Below are positions 1 to 8,685 of a stretch of 64,000 nucleotides of DNA, in pieces; position 1 is the stretch's first letter, and every line of letters starts with the position of its first letter. Under the pieces are notes generated by a model. That model had not been told where the DNA came from and searched no databases. It saw nothing but the letters and a program-made list of their open reading frames with translations. The stretch lies in contig JANORP010000208.1 in assembly GCA_031415375.1 (NCBI GenBank), positions 1-64,000 of the forward strand, in the 5' to 3' direction. Made by a program: the position numbers and the translations under genes. Origin of the DNA: JADKCL01 sp031415375. Lineage in GTDB: Bacteria; Bacteroidota; Bacteroidia; J057; JADKCL01.

Positions 1-138
1 TCGTAGGCCCAAGGGTTTGCCGCCAGCTTCCTTCAGATTCCGCCTCGCGGCGGACACCCTTGCTATTGGCTAATGCTTCCCACTATCAGGGCGCATTCGG
101 GACTTTCACCCTAGAGTAGCCGCCCATGCTGGGCGCAC
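1..138 (-). mobile_element. Group II intron, 5' end (class IIC-like), truncated by window edge
   Basis: Read on the minus strand from 138, the sequence starts GTGCGCCCAGCATGGGC, fitting the GUGYG 5' end of group II introns. It continues with blocks I recognise from domain I of class IIC introns such as the Oceanobacillus iheyensis one: GGGTGAAAGTCCCGAA, AGCAAGGGTGTCCGC, GGAATCTGAAGGAAGC and GGCAAACC. Only about 138 nt are inside the window; the rest of the ribozyme and any reverse transcriptase ORF would lie to the left. Class IIC introns insert behind terminator hairpins, and this one begins 6 nt after the T-run of the gdhA terminator, on the same strand. That agreement of sequence and site makes the call firm. 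Whether the intron is intact cannot be seen. Confidence 0.85.
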
Positions 139-143
139 AATCC

Positions 144-174
144 AAAAAAGAGACCCGCCCAAGGGCAGGTCTCT
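144..174 (-). terminator. Rho-independent terminator of gdhA
   Basis: On the minus strand a 12-bp stem (AGAGACCTGCCC with GGGCGGGTCTCT, one G-T pair) with a very small loop is followed by six T. It lies 65 bp past the gdhA stop codon. The group II intron begins a few bases beyond it. Confidence 0.9.
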
Positions 175-238
175 TCAATATTCTTCAAAATCCAGAATTC
201 AAAACCCGGTGTGATCCAGATTATTCTGAAAATTCTGC

Positions 239-1507
239 TCAGTAGTTTCCTTTGAGCTTGACGGCTGATGCCACACGCTTGATGCCCACGACATAAGCCG
301 CAAGGCGCATGGAGCAATTGTACTCCTTGCTTGCAGCCCAGACATTGGCGAAGGCACGCTCGAGCATCGGGTCGGCCTTTTCATTCACCTCCGACTCCGT
401 CCAGTAGTGACCGGCGCGGTTTTGCACCCACTCCAAATAGGAGACGGTCACACCACCAGCGTTGGCGAGGATATCGGGTACGATCATGATGCCTTTGCTG
501 TCCAAAATGGCGTCGGCATCGGCGCTGACAGGACCATTTGCACCTTCGACCATCAACTTAGCCTTGATATTGGCTGCATTGGCTTGGGTGATTTGGTTTT
601 CCATCGCGCAAGGTGCGAGCAGCATCACGTCGAGCTCCAGCAAGTCGCTGTTGGAGATCGATGAGCCACCCGTCCAGCCTTGTAGGCTGCCGTTTTTGGC
701 AGCATAGGCTGCTGCCTCGACGACGTCTAGGCCAGCGGCATTGTAGTAGCCGCCAGAGATATCACTGATGGCGAGGATCTTGACGCCCTTCTCAGCGAGC
801 AAGACGGCACCATAGCTACCCACGTTTCCAAAGCCTTGCACGGCTGCGGTCACAGTTTTGGGATCCCAGCCCATTTCTTTCATGGCGCACATGGCAGTGG
901 TCATCACACCACGGCCAGTTGCAGCAGCGCGGCCTTGGCTACCACCCAACTCGAGGGGCTTGCCAGTGATCACACCAGGTTGGTTGCCGTAGAACCGGCT
1001 GTATTCGTCGGCGATCCAAGCCATTTCACGGCCGCCAGTGTTCATATCAGGAGCAGGCACGTCGCTATCGACACCAAACACGTCCTTGAGGCGGCGTGTG
1101 TAGGCGCGGGTGAGGCGCTCCAGCTCATCGACACTGTATTTTTTGGGATCCAGTGTGATGCCACCCTTTGCACCGCCATAAGGCAGGCCAGCGATCGAGC
1201 ACTTCAGGGTCATCCAGCCAGCTAGGGCCATGACCTCGTCTTTGTCCACATGTTCAGAGTAGCGGATGCCACCCTTGGATGGGCCAAGCACAGTCGAGTT
1301 GACCACGCGATAACCATTGAACACTTCAGTCTTGCCGTTGTCGAGCTTCACAGGCATATTCACCTCGACGATTTTTTCCGGTACCGAGAGTACGGCGCGG
1401 AAACGGTCTTCGAGGTTGAGGATGTCCGCAGCTTCATTCAAGCGCTTGAGCAGCGACTGATAAGGCGAAACTTTCACAGGTTGAGAAATTGTGTTTACAG
1501 ATGACAT
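239..1507 (-). CDS. gdhA: Glutamate dehydrogenase (Glu/Leu/Phe/Val dehydrogenase family)
   Basis: 422 residues, the usual length for a hexameric glutamate dehydrogenase. It interconverts glutamate and 2-oxoglutarate plus ammonia in the cytoplasm with NAD(P). Visible motifs: substrate-binding K-rich segment GPSKGGIRY (75-83), catalytic lysine in GGAKGG (Lys114), PAPDMNTG (151-158) with the proton-transfer Asp154, and the Rossmann loop GFGNVG (225-230). The ATG start fits family N-termini. A TATATTTG -7-like element lies on the minus strand at 1559-1566, about 50 bp upstream. The gene stands alone and ends in a strong terminator. Coenzyme specificity is not decided here. Confidence 0.95.
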   Translation of the reverse strand: MSSVNTISQPVKVSPYQSLLKRLNEAADILNLEDRFRAVLSVPEKIVEVNMPVKLDNGKTEVFNGYRVVNSTVLGPSKGGIRYSEHVDKDEVMALAGWMTLKCSIAGLPYGGAKGGITLDPKKYSVDELERLTRAYTRRLKDVFGVDSDVPAPDMNTGGREMAWIADEYSRFYGNQPGVITGKPLELGGSQGRAAATGRGVMTTAMCAMKEMGWDPKTVTAAVQGFGNVGSYGAVLLAEKGVKILAISDISGGYYNAAGLDVVEAAAYAAKNGSLQGWTGGSSISNSDLLELDVMLLAPCAMENQITQANAANIKAKLMVEGANGPVSADADAILDSKGIMIVPDILANAGGVTVSYLEWVQNRAGHYWTESEVNEKADPMLERAFANVWAASKEYNCSMRLAAYVVGIKRVASAVKLKGNY

Positions 1508-1558
1508 ATTCTAAAACTAGATTTCGAGCCCGAATTTAGGGAGATAGAATACCGCAGC

Positions 1559-1566
1559 CAAATATA
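1559..1566 (-). promoter_or_regulatory. Possible -7 element for gdhA
   Basis: TATATTTG on the minus strand fits the Bacteroidota -7 consensus TAnnTTTG and lies about 50 bp before the gdhA ATG. No convincing TTG -33 element is found 17-23 bp upstream, so this is a partial match only. Confidence 0.35.
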
Positions 1567-1640
1567 GTATGCATGCCGAGGAAGGCTGGATCCCCGGTTG
1601 CGGGTGCAATATTCCCCAAAAACATGGGGTAAAGCAAGGG

Positions 1641-2510
1641 TCAGTTCCAATTTGTCCACTGAATGTAGAGGTAGATGAGCGGCGTTGAGATCAAAATGCC
1701 GTCCATTCTGTCTAAAATGCCTCCGTGACCCGGCAAGATTCCTCCAGAATCTTTGATTTGCAAGCCTCTTTTGTACATCGATTCCACCAAGTCCCCCATT
1801 TGAGAGAAAACCGCTGTGATAATCCCCACCACGATCCAGTTGAATTCCATTGGCATGATCCAAAATTCAAACAAGCAAGCGAGTCCGATGCAAAAAAACG
1901 CGCCAGTGGCTGCTCCCTCCCATGTCTTTTTGGGGCTGATTCGTTCCCATAATTTGTGTTTCCCAAACAATCTTCCTCCGAAATAGGCAAACGAGTCCAG
2001 AAACCAGTTGATGAGGAGTGTGCCCAAAATCGTCTGGAAATGATAGTCGTCGCTGCCGATCGAGGTCGATTTGGTCGAGACGGTAAGTTGGAAAAGGAGC
2101 CCCATCGGCACCAAAACATAAATGTAGCCAAAGGCCATCAACCCCATTTCCTGGGCAGGTTGCTCGACCTTTTTTTCAAACAGCAATAAGATTGCCGCCA
2201 ATGCTGCGATCATCCCAATGAAACCATGCAAGTTGAGCCTGAAATAGAATGGGTGGGGAAAATGGCCTTCCAAGTGCGGTTGCGCCATGGCTTCCCAAGT
2301 CCAATAGTACCAAATCACTGCAGCCATCGCCAGCAAAAACCATTTTGCGATCTTGCTCTTGATCCCGGTGATGCGATAGAACTCGTGCAGTCCGAGCATC
2401 GACACCACACCACAAAAGACCATGGCGCCCCATTGTGATAAGACAATGAGTGTGATGACCACCGTGGCGGTGACGATCCCTGTGAGAACACGCTTGAGGA
2501 AGTTACTCAT
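1641..2510 (-). CDS. cdsA: Phosphatidate cytidylyltransferase (CDP-diacylglycerol synthase)
   Basis: 289 residues from the ATG at 2510 (MSNFLKRVLTG), preceded by AAGG. The frame stays open upstream to 2666, but that extension is Cys/Arg-rich and unlike the family. The enzyme makes CDP-diacylglycerol from phosphatidic acid and CTP, the branch point of phospholipid synthesis, in the inner membrane. Several hydrophobic helices occupy the first two thirds. The family signature is near the C-terminus: a KDSG segment followed by LPGHGGILDRMDG. It appears monocistronic between gdhA and a divergent dus gene. Confidence 0.93.
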   Translation of the reverse strand: MSNFLKRVLTGIVTATVVITLIVLSQWGAMVFCGVVSMLGLHEFYRITGIKSKIAKWFLLAMAAVIWYYWTWEAMAQPHLEGHFPHPFYFRLNLHGFIGMIAALAAILLLFEKKVEQPAQEMGLMAFGYIYVLVPMGLLFQLTVSTKSTSIGSDDYHFQTILGTLLINWFLDSFAYFGGRLFGKHKLWERISPKKTWEGAATGAFFCIGLACLFEFWIMPMEFNWIVVGIITAVFSQMGDLVESMYKRGLQIKDSGGILPGHGGILDRMDGILISTPLIYLYIQWTNWN

Positions 2511-2749
2511 CCTTATGAAATATAATGCGAGCTCGACGCAGCGTCTTACCCAGCCCCCAAAGATAATAAGAACGGTGATGGCGCAAACTGATGATTGAAA
2601 ACAAGGGGCCGCACGCAGCTTGTTCCGCACGGCAATGGCGCACTGAAGAAGGTACTTAGCCCACAAGCTACAGCCACTTCCCGATCACAATGCTTTTTTC
2701 CATAAATTTGCATGCGCGGCGATCAATACGTCGCATCCAAGAAACACCC

Positions 2750-3745
2750 ATGGTCAGCATTGCAGGCATCGACATCGCAGAATTTCCATTGCTCCTCGCT
2801 CCGATGGAGGATGTGAGTGATCCGCCGTTTCGTAAGATCTGTAAGGAATTGGGCGCCGATTTGGTTTACACAGAGTTCATCGCCGTCGATGGGCTCATAC
2901 GCGATGCAGACAAAAGCCTGCAAAAGCTCGACATCTACGATGAAGAGCGCCCAGTTGGGATCCAAATATTTGGTGGGGAAATCGAGCCAATGCTCTTGGC
3001 AACAAAATACATCGAGCGCGCCAATCCCGAGTTTCTCGACATCAACTATGGCTGCCCCGTCAAAAAAGTTGTGTGCAAAGGTGCCGGTGCCGGTATTTTG
3101 CAAAACGTGGACAAAATGGTTTCCATGACACGGCAGATCGTCGAGGCTACACATCTGCCTGTGACCGTCAAAACACGCTTGGGTTGGGATGAGAACAGCA
3201 TCCGCATCGTCGAGGTGGCCTTGCGCCTACAAGACGTTGGCATCAAGGCCCTGAGCATCCATGCACGCACCCGTGCACAGATGTACAAGGGTGAGGCCGA
3301 CTGGTCTTGGATCAAAAAAGTTACCGACCATCCCGACATCGAGATTCCAATTTTTGGGAATGGTGATGTGACCACGCCAGAGATTGCGCTTTACAACAAA
3401 GAAAACTACGGTGTCGATGGCATCATGATCGGTCGTGCGGCCATCGGTCATCCATGGATTTTTCGCGAGATCAAGCACTTTATGGCGACAGGGCAGCACC
3501 TACCGCCACCGACCATCGCAGAGCGCGTTGCGGTCTGTCGCAGTCACCTTGTGGCCGGCGTCGCTTGGAAAGGTGAACGCACGGGAATCGTCGAGATGCG
3601 CCGCCACTACACCAATTATTTCAAAGGCATGGACCATTTCAAGCCCTACCGCCTGAAACTGGTCTCGATGGATAGCCTCTCAGAAATCTACGAGACGCTC
3701 GACGAGATCGCCGAGCGTTTTGAGACACCGCAATTGGTGCATTGA
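2750..3745 (+). CDS. dus: tRNA-dihydrouridine synthase (DusB/NifR3-like)
   Basis: 331 residues from the ATG at 2750 (MVSIAGIDIAEFPLLLAPM); the 20-residue upstream extension is not family-like. An FMN-dependent TIM-barrel enzyme that reduces uridine to dihydrouridine in tRNA D-loops. Motifs: FMN-binding APMEDVSD (17-24), the NYGCPVKKV segment with the catalytic cysteine, KTRLGWD, HARTRAQMYKGEADW, and GNGDV followed by IMIGRAAIGHPWIF phosphate-binding residues. The KKV after GCP resembles DusB. A 7-bp GC hairpin at 3766-3784 follows the gene but lacks a good T-run. Confidence 0.93.
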   Translation: MVSIAGIDIAEFPLLLAPMEDVSDPPFRKICKELGADLVYTEFIAVDGLIRDADKSLQKLDIYDEERPVGIQIFGGEIEPMLLATKYIERANPEFLDINYGCPVKKVVCKGAGAGILQNVDKMVSMTRQIVEATHLPVTVKTRLGWDENSIRIVEVALRLQDVGIKALSIHARTRAQMYKGEADWSWIKKVTDHPDIEIPIFGNGDVTTPEIALYNKENYGVDGIMIGRAAIGHPWIFREIKHFMATGQHLPPPTIAERVAVCRSHLVAGVAWKGERTGIVEMRRHYTNYFKGMDHFKPYRLKLVSMDSLSEIYETLDEIAERFETPQLVH

Positions 3746-3765
3746 GTGGTTCCAAATAAGCATTT

Positions 3766-3784
3766 GGGGAAACCTGTTTTCCCC
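3766..3784 (+). terminator. Weak hairpin after dus
   Basis: GGGGAAA and TTTCCCC form a 7-bp stem around a 5-nt loop, 20 bp after the dus stop. There is no T-run behind it, so it may be only a weak or partial terminator. Confidence 0.35.
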
Positions 3785-3842
3785 GCTTCAAAATGAACGT
3801 GGAAAACTTTGCGAAGAGGTTTCCAAAAACAAGATTTAATGC

Positions 3843-3850
3843 TATTTTTG
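3843..3850 (+). promoter_or_regulatory. Putative -7 element for the TonB-like protein gene
   Basis: TATTTTTG matches the Bacteroidota -7 consensus TAnnTTTG. A TTT lies 20 bp upstream where the -33 TTG is expected. It would give a leader of roughly 38 nt before the ATG at 3895, supporting that start over the upstream in-frame one. Confidence 0.45.
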
Positions 3851-3894
3851 TAGCTATCTTTCACTTAATAGAATACGGATTAATTTCTCCCAAC

Positions 3895-5109
3895 ATGAGA
3901 ATACTCTCCATTCTGGCTTTGTTTACATTGGGGCTTTTTACACAAGTATTGGCACAAGTCGATCTCGCAAATGCGCGTGCCAATCCTAAGACCTTCATTT
4001 TTGACGACGATAAGCATAGTGTTCACGGGTATATCTATGCCGCACTCAAGGAAAAGACATCCTGCTGCGGCAACGATGCGATTTACTTGGAGGTGAAGTT
4101 TGATCAAACGGGCATTGTGACCTCGGCCAAAACCCTCACGGGCAAAAACGATTGCTACAAGAAATCAATCGTGGACATCGTGGCCAACGTCAAGTGGGAT
4201 GCGACTGGTGTCACTGGCACCAAGACGATCTACTTCGAGGTCAAGCCGATCGAAGCCTGTGCTGGCGCGCCAGGAGAAAACGTCTATAAAGCCATCAGCA
4301 GAGAAGGTGGCGTGGCCTCAGTGGTAACACCAGTGCCTGTGGTCAAAGAAAAAACGGGGTCTTCTGACATTGCAACCAACAATACCAAGGAAGACAGAGA
4401 GTTGGACGTGGCTGTTGTTGAAAAAGAAGTCAAGAAAGTCGAGCCCGTGGTCGTCAAGGAAGTCAAGAAGGAAGAAGAGTCCTTCCTCTCAGATGATGAG
4501 CCAGTGAAAGCCGTGAAGGAAACGGTAGCTGTCGTCACTCCCAAGGAAAAGAAAGTCGAGCCGGTGGTCGTCAAGGAAGTTGCGCCAGTGGTCGTGAAAT
4601 CCAACCCTGCACCGATCGCAAGCACCGCCAAGGTGAAGCCAGGCGGCCCAATCAAATTGCCACCACAAGAAACGCTCACTTACGTCTCCAACGGTGACGT
4701 GAAGCCAGATGCTTCCCACAATACCACATGGGTCAACACCGATGTGAATACCAACAGCAAGAACATTGAAGTGAAGTATGCAGACGAAGGCACCTTTGCA
4801 GTCAATCTCCGCTCTGCCCTTCGCAAATCTGGTTTCTGCGGACTGGCCCACGCCACTGTCGAACTGGAAACTGATCCAAGCTCAGGCCGTGTCGTCAACA
4901 GCCGTGTTTTGGCTACCAACGACCCTAAGGTTGCCGAATTGGTTCCTGGCGTAATCAGGGAACTGAAATTCAGGCCACTCACAGGTGCTGCCAATCGCTT
5001 CGTTTATACAGAATTCAAAACCGAGATTGTTTGCGAAGGCCAAAAACCTAAGTACAACCTCGACCAAGTCGAAGACTTCTTGGTGAAGCCAACCGCTTCC
5101 AACCAATAA
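3895..5109 (+). CDS. Secreted protein with two TonB-C-like domains and a Lys/Val/Glu linker
   Basis: 404 residues from ATG 3895. Residues 1-21 are a signal peptide ending VLAQ, so the product is periplasmic or outer-membrane attached. An N-terminal domain (about 25-125) and a C-terminal domain (about 300-395) share a layout: one or two cysteines, a strand pair of the type VKFDQTGIVTSAK / VELETDPSSGRVVNSR, a helix and a closing KF-R-P or F-V-KP strand. This resembles the TonB C-terminal fold. Between them is a low-complexity linker with repeated VVVKEVKK-type units (about 150-275), as in TonB-like energy transducers, but there is no N-terminal transmembrane anchor. Function is unknown; a periplasmic binding or scaffold role is inference. 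It ends in a strong terminator. Confidence 0.7.
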   Translation: MRILSILALFTLGLFTQVLAQVDLANARANPKTFIFDDDKHSVHGYIYAALKEKTSCCGNDAIYLEVKFDQTGIVTSAKTLTGKNDCYKKSIVDIVANVKWDATGVTGTKTIYFEVKPIEACAGAPGENVYKAISREGGVASVVTPVPVVKEKTGSSDIATNNTKEDRELDVAVVEKEVKKVEPVVVKEVKKEEESFLSDDEPVKAVKETVAVVTPKEKKVEPVVVKEVAPVVVKSNPAPIASTAKVKPGGPIKLPPQETLTYVSNGDVKPDASHNTTWVNTDVNTNSKNIEVKYADEGTFAVNLRSALRKSGFCGLAHATVELETDPSSGRVVNSRVLATNDPKVAELVPGVIRELKFRPLTGAANRFVYTEFKTEIVCEGQKPKYNLDQVEDFLVKPTASNQ

Positions 5110-5128
5110 GCATTCTTCAGCAACATAG

Positions 5129-5169
5129 AAAGGGCCATCTGCACATCCGCAGATGGCCCTTTTGATTTT
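5129..5169 (+). terminator. Rho-independent terminator
   Basis: A perfect 14-bp stem (5129-5142 with 5149-5162, AAAGGGCCATCTGC and its complement) with a 6-nt loop, followed by TGATTTT. It lies 20 bp after the stop of the TonB-like protein. The flanking A- and T-runs would let it work in both directions. Confidence 0.9.
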
Positions 5170-5317
5170 CCAGCCCTCCTACATGCTTAGCCCTAGCGAC
5201 AGGGACGAACATTATTCTATACAACAAGCTCGCCACCCGCTCATATTGTGAAAAACAGGCCCGCCGATGCATTCCAAAGACCTCTAATTTTGGTGGCGAA
5301 AAGAATACAAAACGGTG

Positions 5318-6247
5318 ATGAAATATACCTTTCCCAAAATAATTGCCTTAGGCTTCGCGCTTGTGTTGGTTACAACGAGTTGCGTCTCCAAGAAAAAATA
5401 TCAGGAAATGCAGTCCTTGAAAAATAGGGTGCAGGAAATGCTCGACAAGCGTGGCGATGAACTCACGAAACTCAAAGCCGATGTGGCCACGCTTACGACG
5501 CGTGCGACCGATTGCGAAGAGGCTCGCATCAGACTCGCCAATGACACCACGCGCTTGGCATCAGCCAACCGCAAGATGCGCAGCGAGTATGGCGACATGA
5601 AGTCGAGCTGTGATCAACTCAATACCAACTACCAAAAACTCAAGACGCAAAGCACTGAGAAAATGCGGGACATGGTCGATCAACTCGAAACGCTACAACG
5701 TGATCTCAACCAAAGGGAGCGGCGCCTCGCTGAAGTTGAGGGCAAACTGCACCAGCGAGATTCAATCATGAACCTGCTGCAAAGGCGTGTGACCGATGCA
5801 CTGCTCGGCTTCAAAGACGATGGCCTCACGGTCGAGATCAAAGAAGGTAAGGTCTATGTTTCGCTGAGCAACAAGCTCCTTTTTGCATCGGGCTCCACCA
5901 AGATCGACGCCAATGGACAAAAAGCGCTCATTGGCCTCGCCAACGTGCTCAAGGAGCAAAAGGATTTGGCCATCATGGTCGAGGGTCACACCGACGACCA
6001 AATGGTGAGCAATCTTGGCACGATCAAAGACAATTGGGATCTGAGCGTGATGCGCTCCACAGAGGTCGTGCGCATTCTGGTTGCCAATGGTGTCGAGCCT
6101 ACGCGCATCATCCCGGCCGGTCATGGCGAGTTCATTCCTAAGACCGCAGGCAGCACTCCAGAGGCACGAGCAGCAAATCGACGCACCGAGATCGTCATCA
6201 GCCCCAAACTAGACGAGCTTTACCAGCTCATCAGCGAGCAGCGCTGA
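5318..6247 (+). CDS. OmpA-family peptidoglycan-binding lipoprotein
   Basis: 309 residues from ATG 5318; an in-frame GTG sits immediately before it. A lipobox ending TTSC puts the lipidated cysteine at residue 22. Residues about 25-150 are charged heptad-like coiled coil. The C-terminal OmpA domain (about 170-295) binds peptidoglycan and shows GHTDD (223-227) and the NRRTEIV segment (287-293). The expected role is to tie the outer membrane to the cell wall, similar to Pal but with a long coiled-coil spacer. It stands alone, 200 bp after the previous terminator. Confidence 0.88.
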   Translation: MKYTFPKIIALGFALVLVTTSCVSKKKYQEMQSLKNRVQEMLDKRGDELTKLKADVATLTTRATDCEEARIRLANDTTRLASANRKMRSEYGDMKSSCDQLNTNYQKLKTQSTEKMRDMVDQLETLQRDLNQRERRLAEVEGKLHQRDSIMNLLQRRVTDALLGFKDDGLTVEIKEGKVYVSLSNKLLFASGSTKIDANGQKALIGLANVLKEQKDLAIMVEGHTDDQMVSNLGTIKDNWDLSVMRSTEVVRILVANGVEPTRIIPAGHGEFIPKTAGSTPEARAANRRTEIVISPKLDELYQLISEQR

Positions 6248-7888
6248 TCAGAGACCCCTGCGTTTGTACACGTAAAACTGGCTCGTAGAGTCCACCCGGG
6301 CCCAGTTGTCGAGCACATATTTCAGTGTACTGCACCGATAATGGCCATCTTCCTCTGCCCGCCCGAGCTCGGTGCGCATCGCGAAGACTATCGTCTGCTT
6401 TTGCTCCAAGGTCGCGATGAGCTTCTCGATGCCCGATTTGTAATTGACCTCGGCATCGTGTGCCCAATCGACTTGGATCGGGGACTGCGTGTTGGTTACA
6501 TAATTGGCTGCGGGTAAGCTGGGTAGCACTGTAAAGTTATCGCCATACTTGGCATGAAGGTCCTGTAGCTCTGCATAATTGGCATACTGCTCGTCTCCAG
6601 CACGAACGTGGCTGAGCTTGGGAAAAACCTCGCCGAGGTCGTGGGTGATCTCTGGTCGCAATGCATCGTGATAGACATACATGTTCAACCCAAAAACGGT
6701 TGCAAAAGCCATCAACAAAATCAGGGGCCAATACCATCTAGGTGCATTGAAGCCGGCTACATTTCCGACAAAATAGGCAATCGCAAAAATCGCGGGGAAG
6801 CAATACAGAACCGGAATGGCATAACCCCAAGAGATTCCGCTCGCCCACGCGACCGCCGTCATCGCCAATAACATAGCATGACCCTTGCGATCTCTTTTCA
6901 GGAACGAAATGCCCGCTATTGCGCCTCCCAAAAACACCAACCCATGGTAAAAGCCATCTTTGGGCTGGATAAAGGTGCCTTTTTGGACTGTGAGCCAAAC
7001 CAAACCTGCACCAATGAATGCAAATCCGAATAAGGCCAAGATCGCCATCGGCCATCCTGGGCGCTGCAATTTCAAGGCATATTTGGCCAATAGCCAAGCG
7101 ATGAGTCCCAAACCGAGCGCAGCGGCAGCGGGCCGCACGTACAACTGATAGCCGCCCCACCGCATTTCATTGAGGGAAGAGACGCCCGTTGTCTGACTGA
7201 GCATTTCTTGCGTGAAGTTGTAGCCGGGCGTGAGCGCGAACTCAACGAGCGCCCAGCAAGCACCTGCAATTGCAAACGCCCCCGTGGCACCGACAAGCGC
7301 CTTTTTCCAGCCCTGCAAATAGGCCAAGAGTGCGATTCCGATGATGGGCACGATCGCAAAAGGCTGCTTAGCCATGGCCGCAAGGCCAAAACAAAGTACG
7401 CCGAGCACGATTTTCATCGCATTGGGACCACGTGAAATCAGGTAAAAGCCTAAGGCACTGAAAAAAATGCCATCAACAGTATGCCATGGCGCCGCAAAAA
7501 AATTGTGTACAGAGAAGATGAATCCGATCGCGCCCAGCATCCAAGGTGAAACACCCATTTGCCCAAAATCAAAATACCGCTCCAGGCTACGTATGCTCCA
7601 ATAGATCGGCAACCACATAAAGACATAAAAAAAGAAGCGATAGGCCATCATTTCCATGGATTCTGGAAAGAGAGCCATCTCAAAAGTATGCAGATAGGGA
7701 CTCAGTGGTGGCCGCACATAAAAGAAGTCATGGTAGATGACCTCTCCCGACAAGATGCGGTATGCCAACGCGGGAATAAAACCGCGATCGGCGGCATCCA
7801 TGCCATGGAATCCAAACAGCAAGAAAAAGACAACCGGCAATGCCGCAAATAGGAAAAAACTGGCGTTGAACTTGGAGCTCGGATTCAT
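6248..7888 (-). CDS. Multi-pass GT-C type glycosyltransferase (ArnT/PMT-like), putative
   Basis: 546 residues from ATG 7888; a GTG lies 9 bp upstream in frame. About ten hydrophobic helices cover residues 10-430, followed by a soluble C-terminal part. An early loop contains an acidic pair (GFHGMDAADRGF) and a later YVRPPLSPYLH segment, the arrangement of polyprenyl-phosphate-sugar dependent GT-C enzymes such as ArnT and protein mannosyltransferases. It would move a sugar from a lipid carrier onto lipid or protein on the outer face of the inner membrane. The acceptor is unknown. It converges with the OmpA lipoprotein gene; the two stops abut at 6247/6248. Confidence 0.65.
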   Translation of the reverse strand: MNPSSKFNASFFLFAALPVVFFLLFGFHGMDAADRGFIPALAYRILSGEVIYHDFFYVRPPLSPYLHTFEMALFPESMEMMAYRFFFYVFMWLPIYWSIRSLERYFDFGQMGVSPWMLGAIGFIFSVHNFFAAPWHTVDGIFFSALGFYLISRGPNAMKIVLGVLCFGLAAMAKQPFAIVPIIGIALLAYLQGWKKALVGATGAFAIAGACWALVEFALTPGYNFTQEMLSQTTGVSSLNEMRWGGYQLYVRPAAAALGLGLIAWLLAKYALKLQRPGWPMAILALFGFAFIGAGLVWLTVQKGTFIQPKDGFYHGLVFLGGAIAGISFLKRDRKGHAMLLAMTAVAWASGISWGYAIPVLYCFPAIFAIAYFVGNVAGFNAPRWYWPLILLMAFATVFGLNMYVYHDALRPEITHDLGEVFPKLSHVRAGDEQYANYAELQDLHAKYGDNFTVLPSLPAANYVTNTQSPIQVDWAHDAEVNYKSGIEKLIATLEQKQTIVFAMRTELGRAEEDGHYRCSTLKYVLDNWARVDSTSQFYVYKRRGL

Positions 7889-7947
7889 TTGGACCACAGG
7901 TAGGTGGGCAAATTATGGAAAATACCTCGCATCACAGTCAGCATTGA

Positions 7948-8550
7948 TCAATTCTGCTGCCCCTCGCGCGGGGGCTCCTTTTGCGTAGCACCGCTCGAAT
8001 GCGTAGATTTTTTGTACTTGGGCAGATTGATTTTGTCGGCAACGACAAAGGCATCAGGAAAGACAGACTTGACTTGCGACAGGTGCCGCATGGCCTCATT
8101 GCGGCTCAAAAAATCGCCAACGCGTACCCAAAAGTGAGGCGGATTCCAGTCTTTATAGACATCCATCCCTGTTTCACGAAAGGTTTGGAGGAAATCTGCC
8201 TTGGCTTCATTGGCGATTTCCATCTTACTTCCAGCGTAGATCTGGATGCGAAAACCCTTGCCCTCCATCGTGCTGGAGTTGGTGCGCTTGTGCAGCTCAA
8301 TCAAGTCGGCCAAATCATTGTCGTATTCATAATACACCCCCATTGAATCTGGCGATGCGCTGGGTTTGATGGGTGTATTGGTGCCAGTGATACTGCCATT
8401 TTCAAATTGTGGTGCTGTATATTCATACACCACGCGGTATTTTTCGACAGACTCGGTTTCTTTTTGTGCCCAAACAGCTGTCGTGGACAGCAGCAAGGTC
8501 AGCAAAACCAGAAAATGCCCCTTCAAATGATCTACGCGATTGAAATTCAT
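7948..8550 (-). CDS. SPOR-domain exported protein
   Basis: 200 residues from ATG 8550 (MNFNRVDHLKG), chosen because it leads directly into a signal peptide (about 10-29, ending VWAQ). The C-terminal part (about 98-172) is a SPOR domain: GFRIQIYAGSKMEIANEAK, then a WVRVGDF strand and a VKSVFPDAFVV strand. SPOR domains bind peptidoglycan stripped of stem peptides, often at the division site. The middle is unstructured. It is one of several cell-wall-binding proteins here, 60 bp upstream of the GT-C gene on the same strand, so the two may be cotranscribed. Confidence 0.82.
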   Translation of the reverse strand: MNFNRVDHLKGHFLVLLTLLLSTTAVWAQKETESVEKYRVVYEYTAPQFENGSITGTNTPIKPSASPDSMGVYYEYDNDLADLIELHKRTNSSTMEGKGFRIQIYAGSKMEIANEAKADFLQTFRETGMDVYKDWNPPHFWVRVGDFLSRNEAMRHLSQVKSVFPDAFVVADKINLPKYKKSTHSSGATQKEPPREGQQN

Positions 8551-8598
8551 GCAGTCGGCGTCAATATTGCATTGCAAATATCTTAAAAAAATCACAAT

Positions 8599-8649
8599 TC
8601 CAGAAGATGCAGTTTGGGTCGATCAACGATCCGTCCTGCATCTTCTGGA
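8599..8649. other. Long imperfect hairpin between secA and the SPOR gene
   Basis: A perfect 14-bp inverted repeat (8599-8612 and 8636-8649, TCCAGAAGATGCAG) encloses a second short stem, giving a hairpin of about 50 nt. On the minus strand a run of seven T follows, but several bases after the stem. It may end secA transcription or shape the leader of the SPOR gene. Confidence 0.55.
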
Positions 8650-8685
8650 CAATGCGAATTTTGTGCCAGAATCTCTGGCAGCGTT

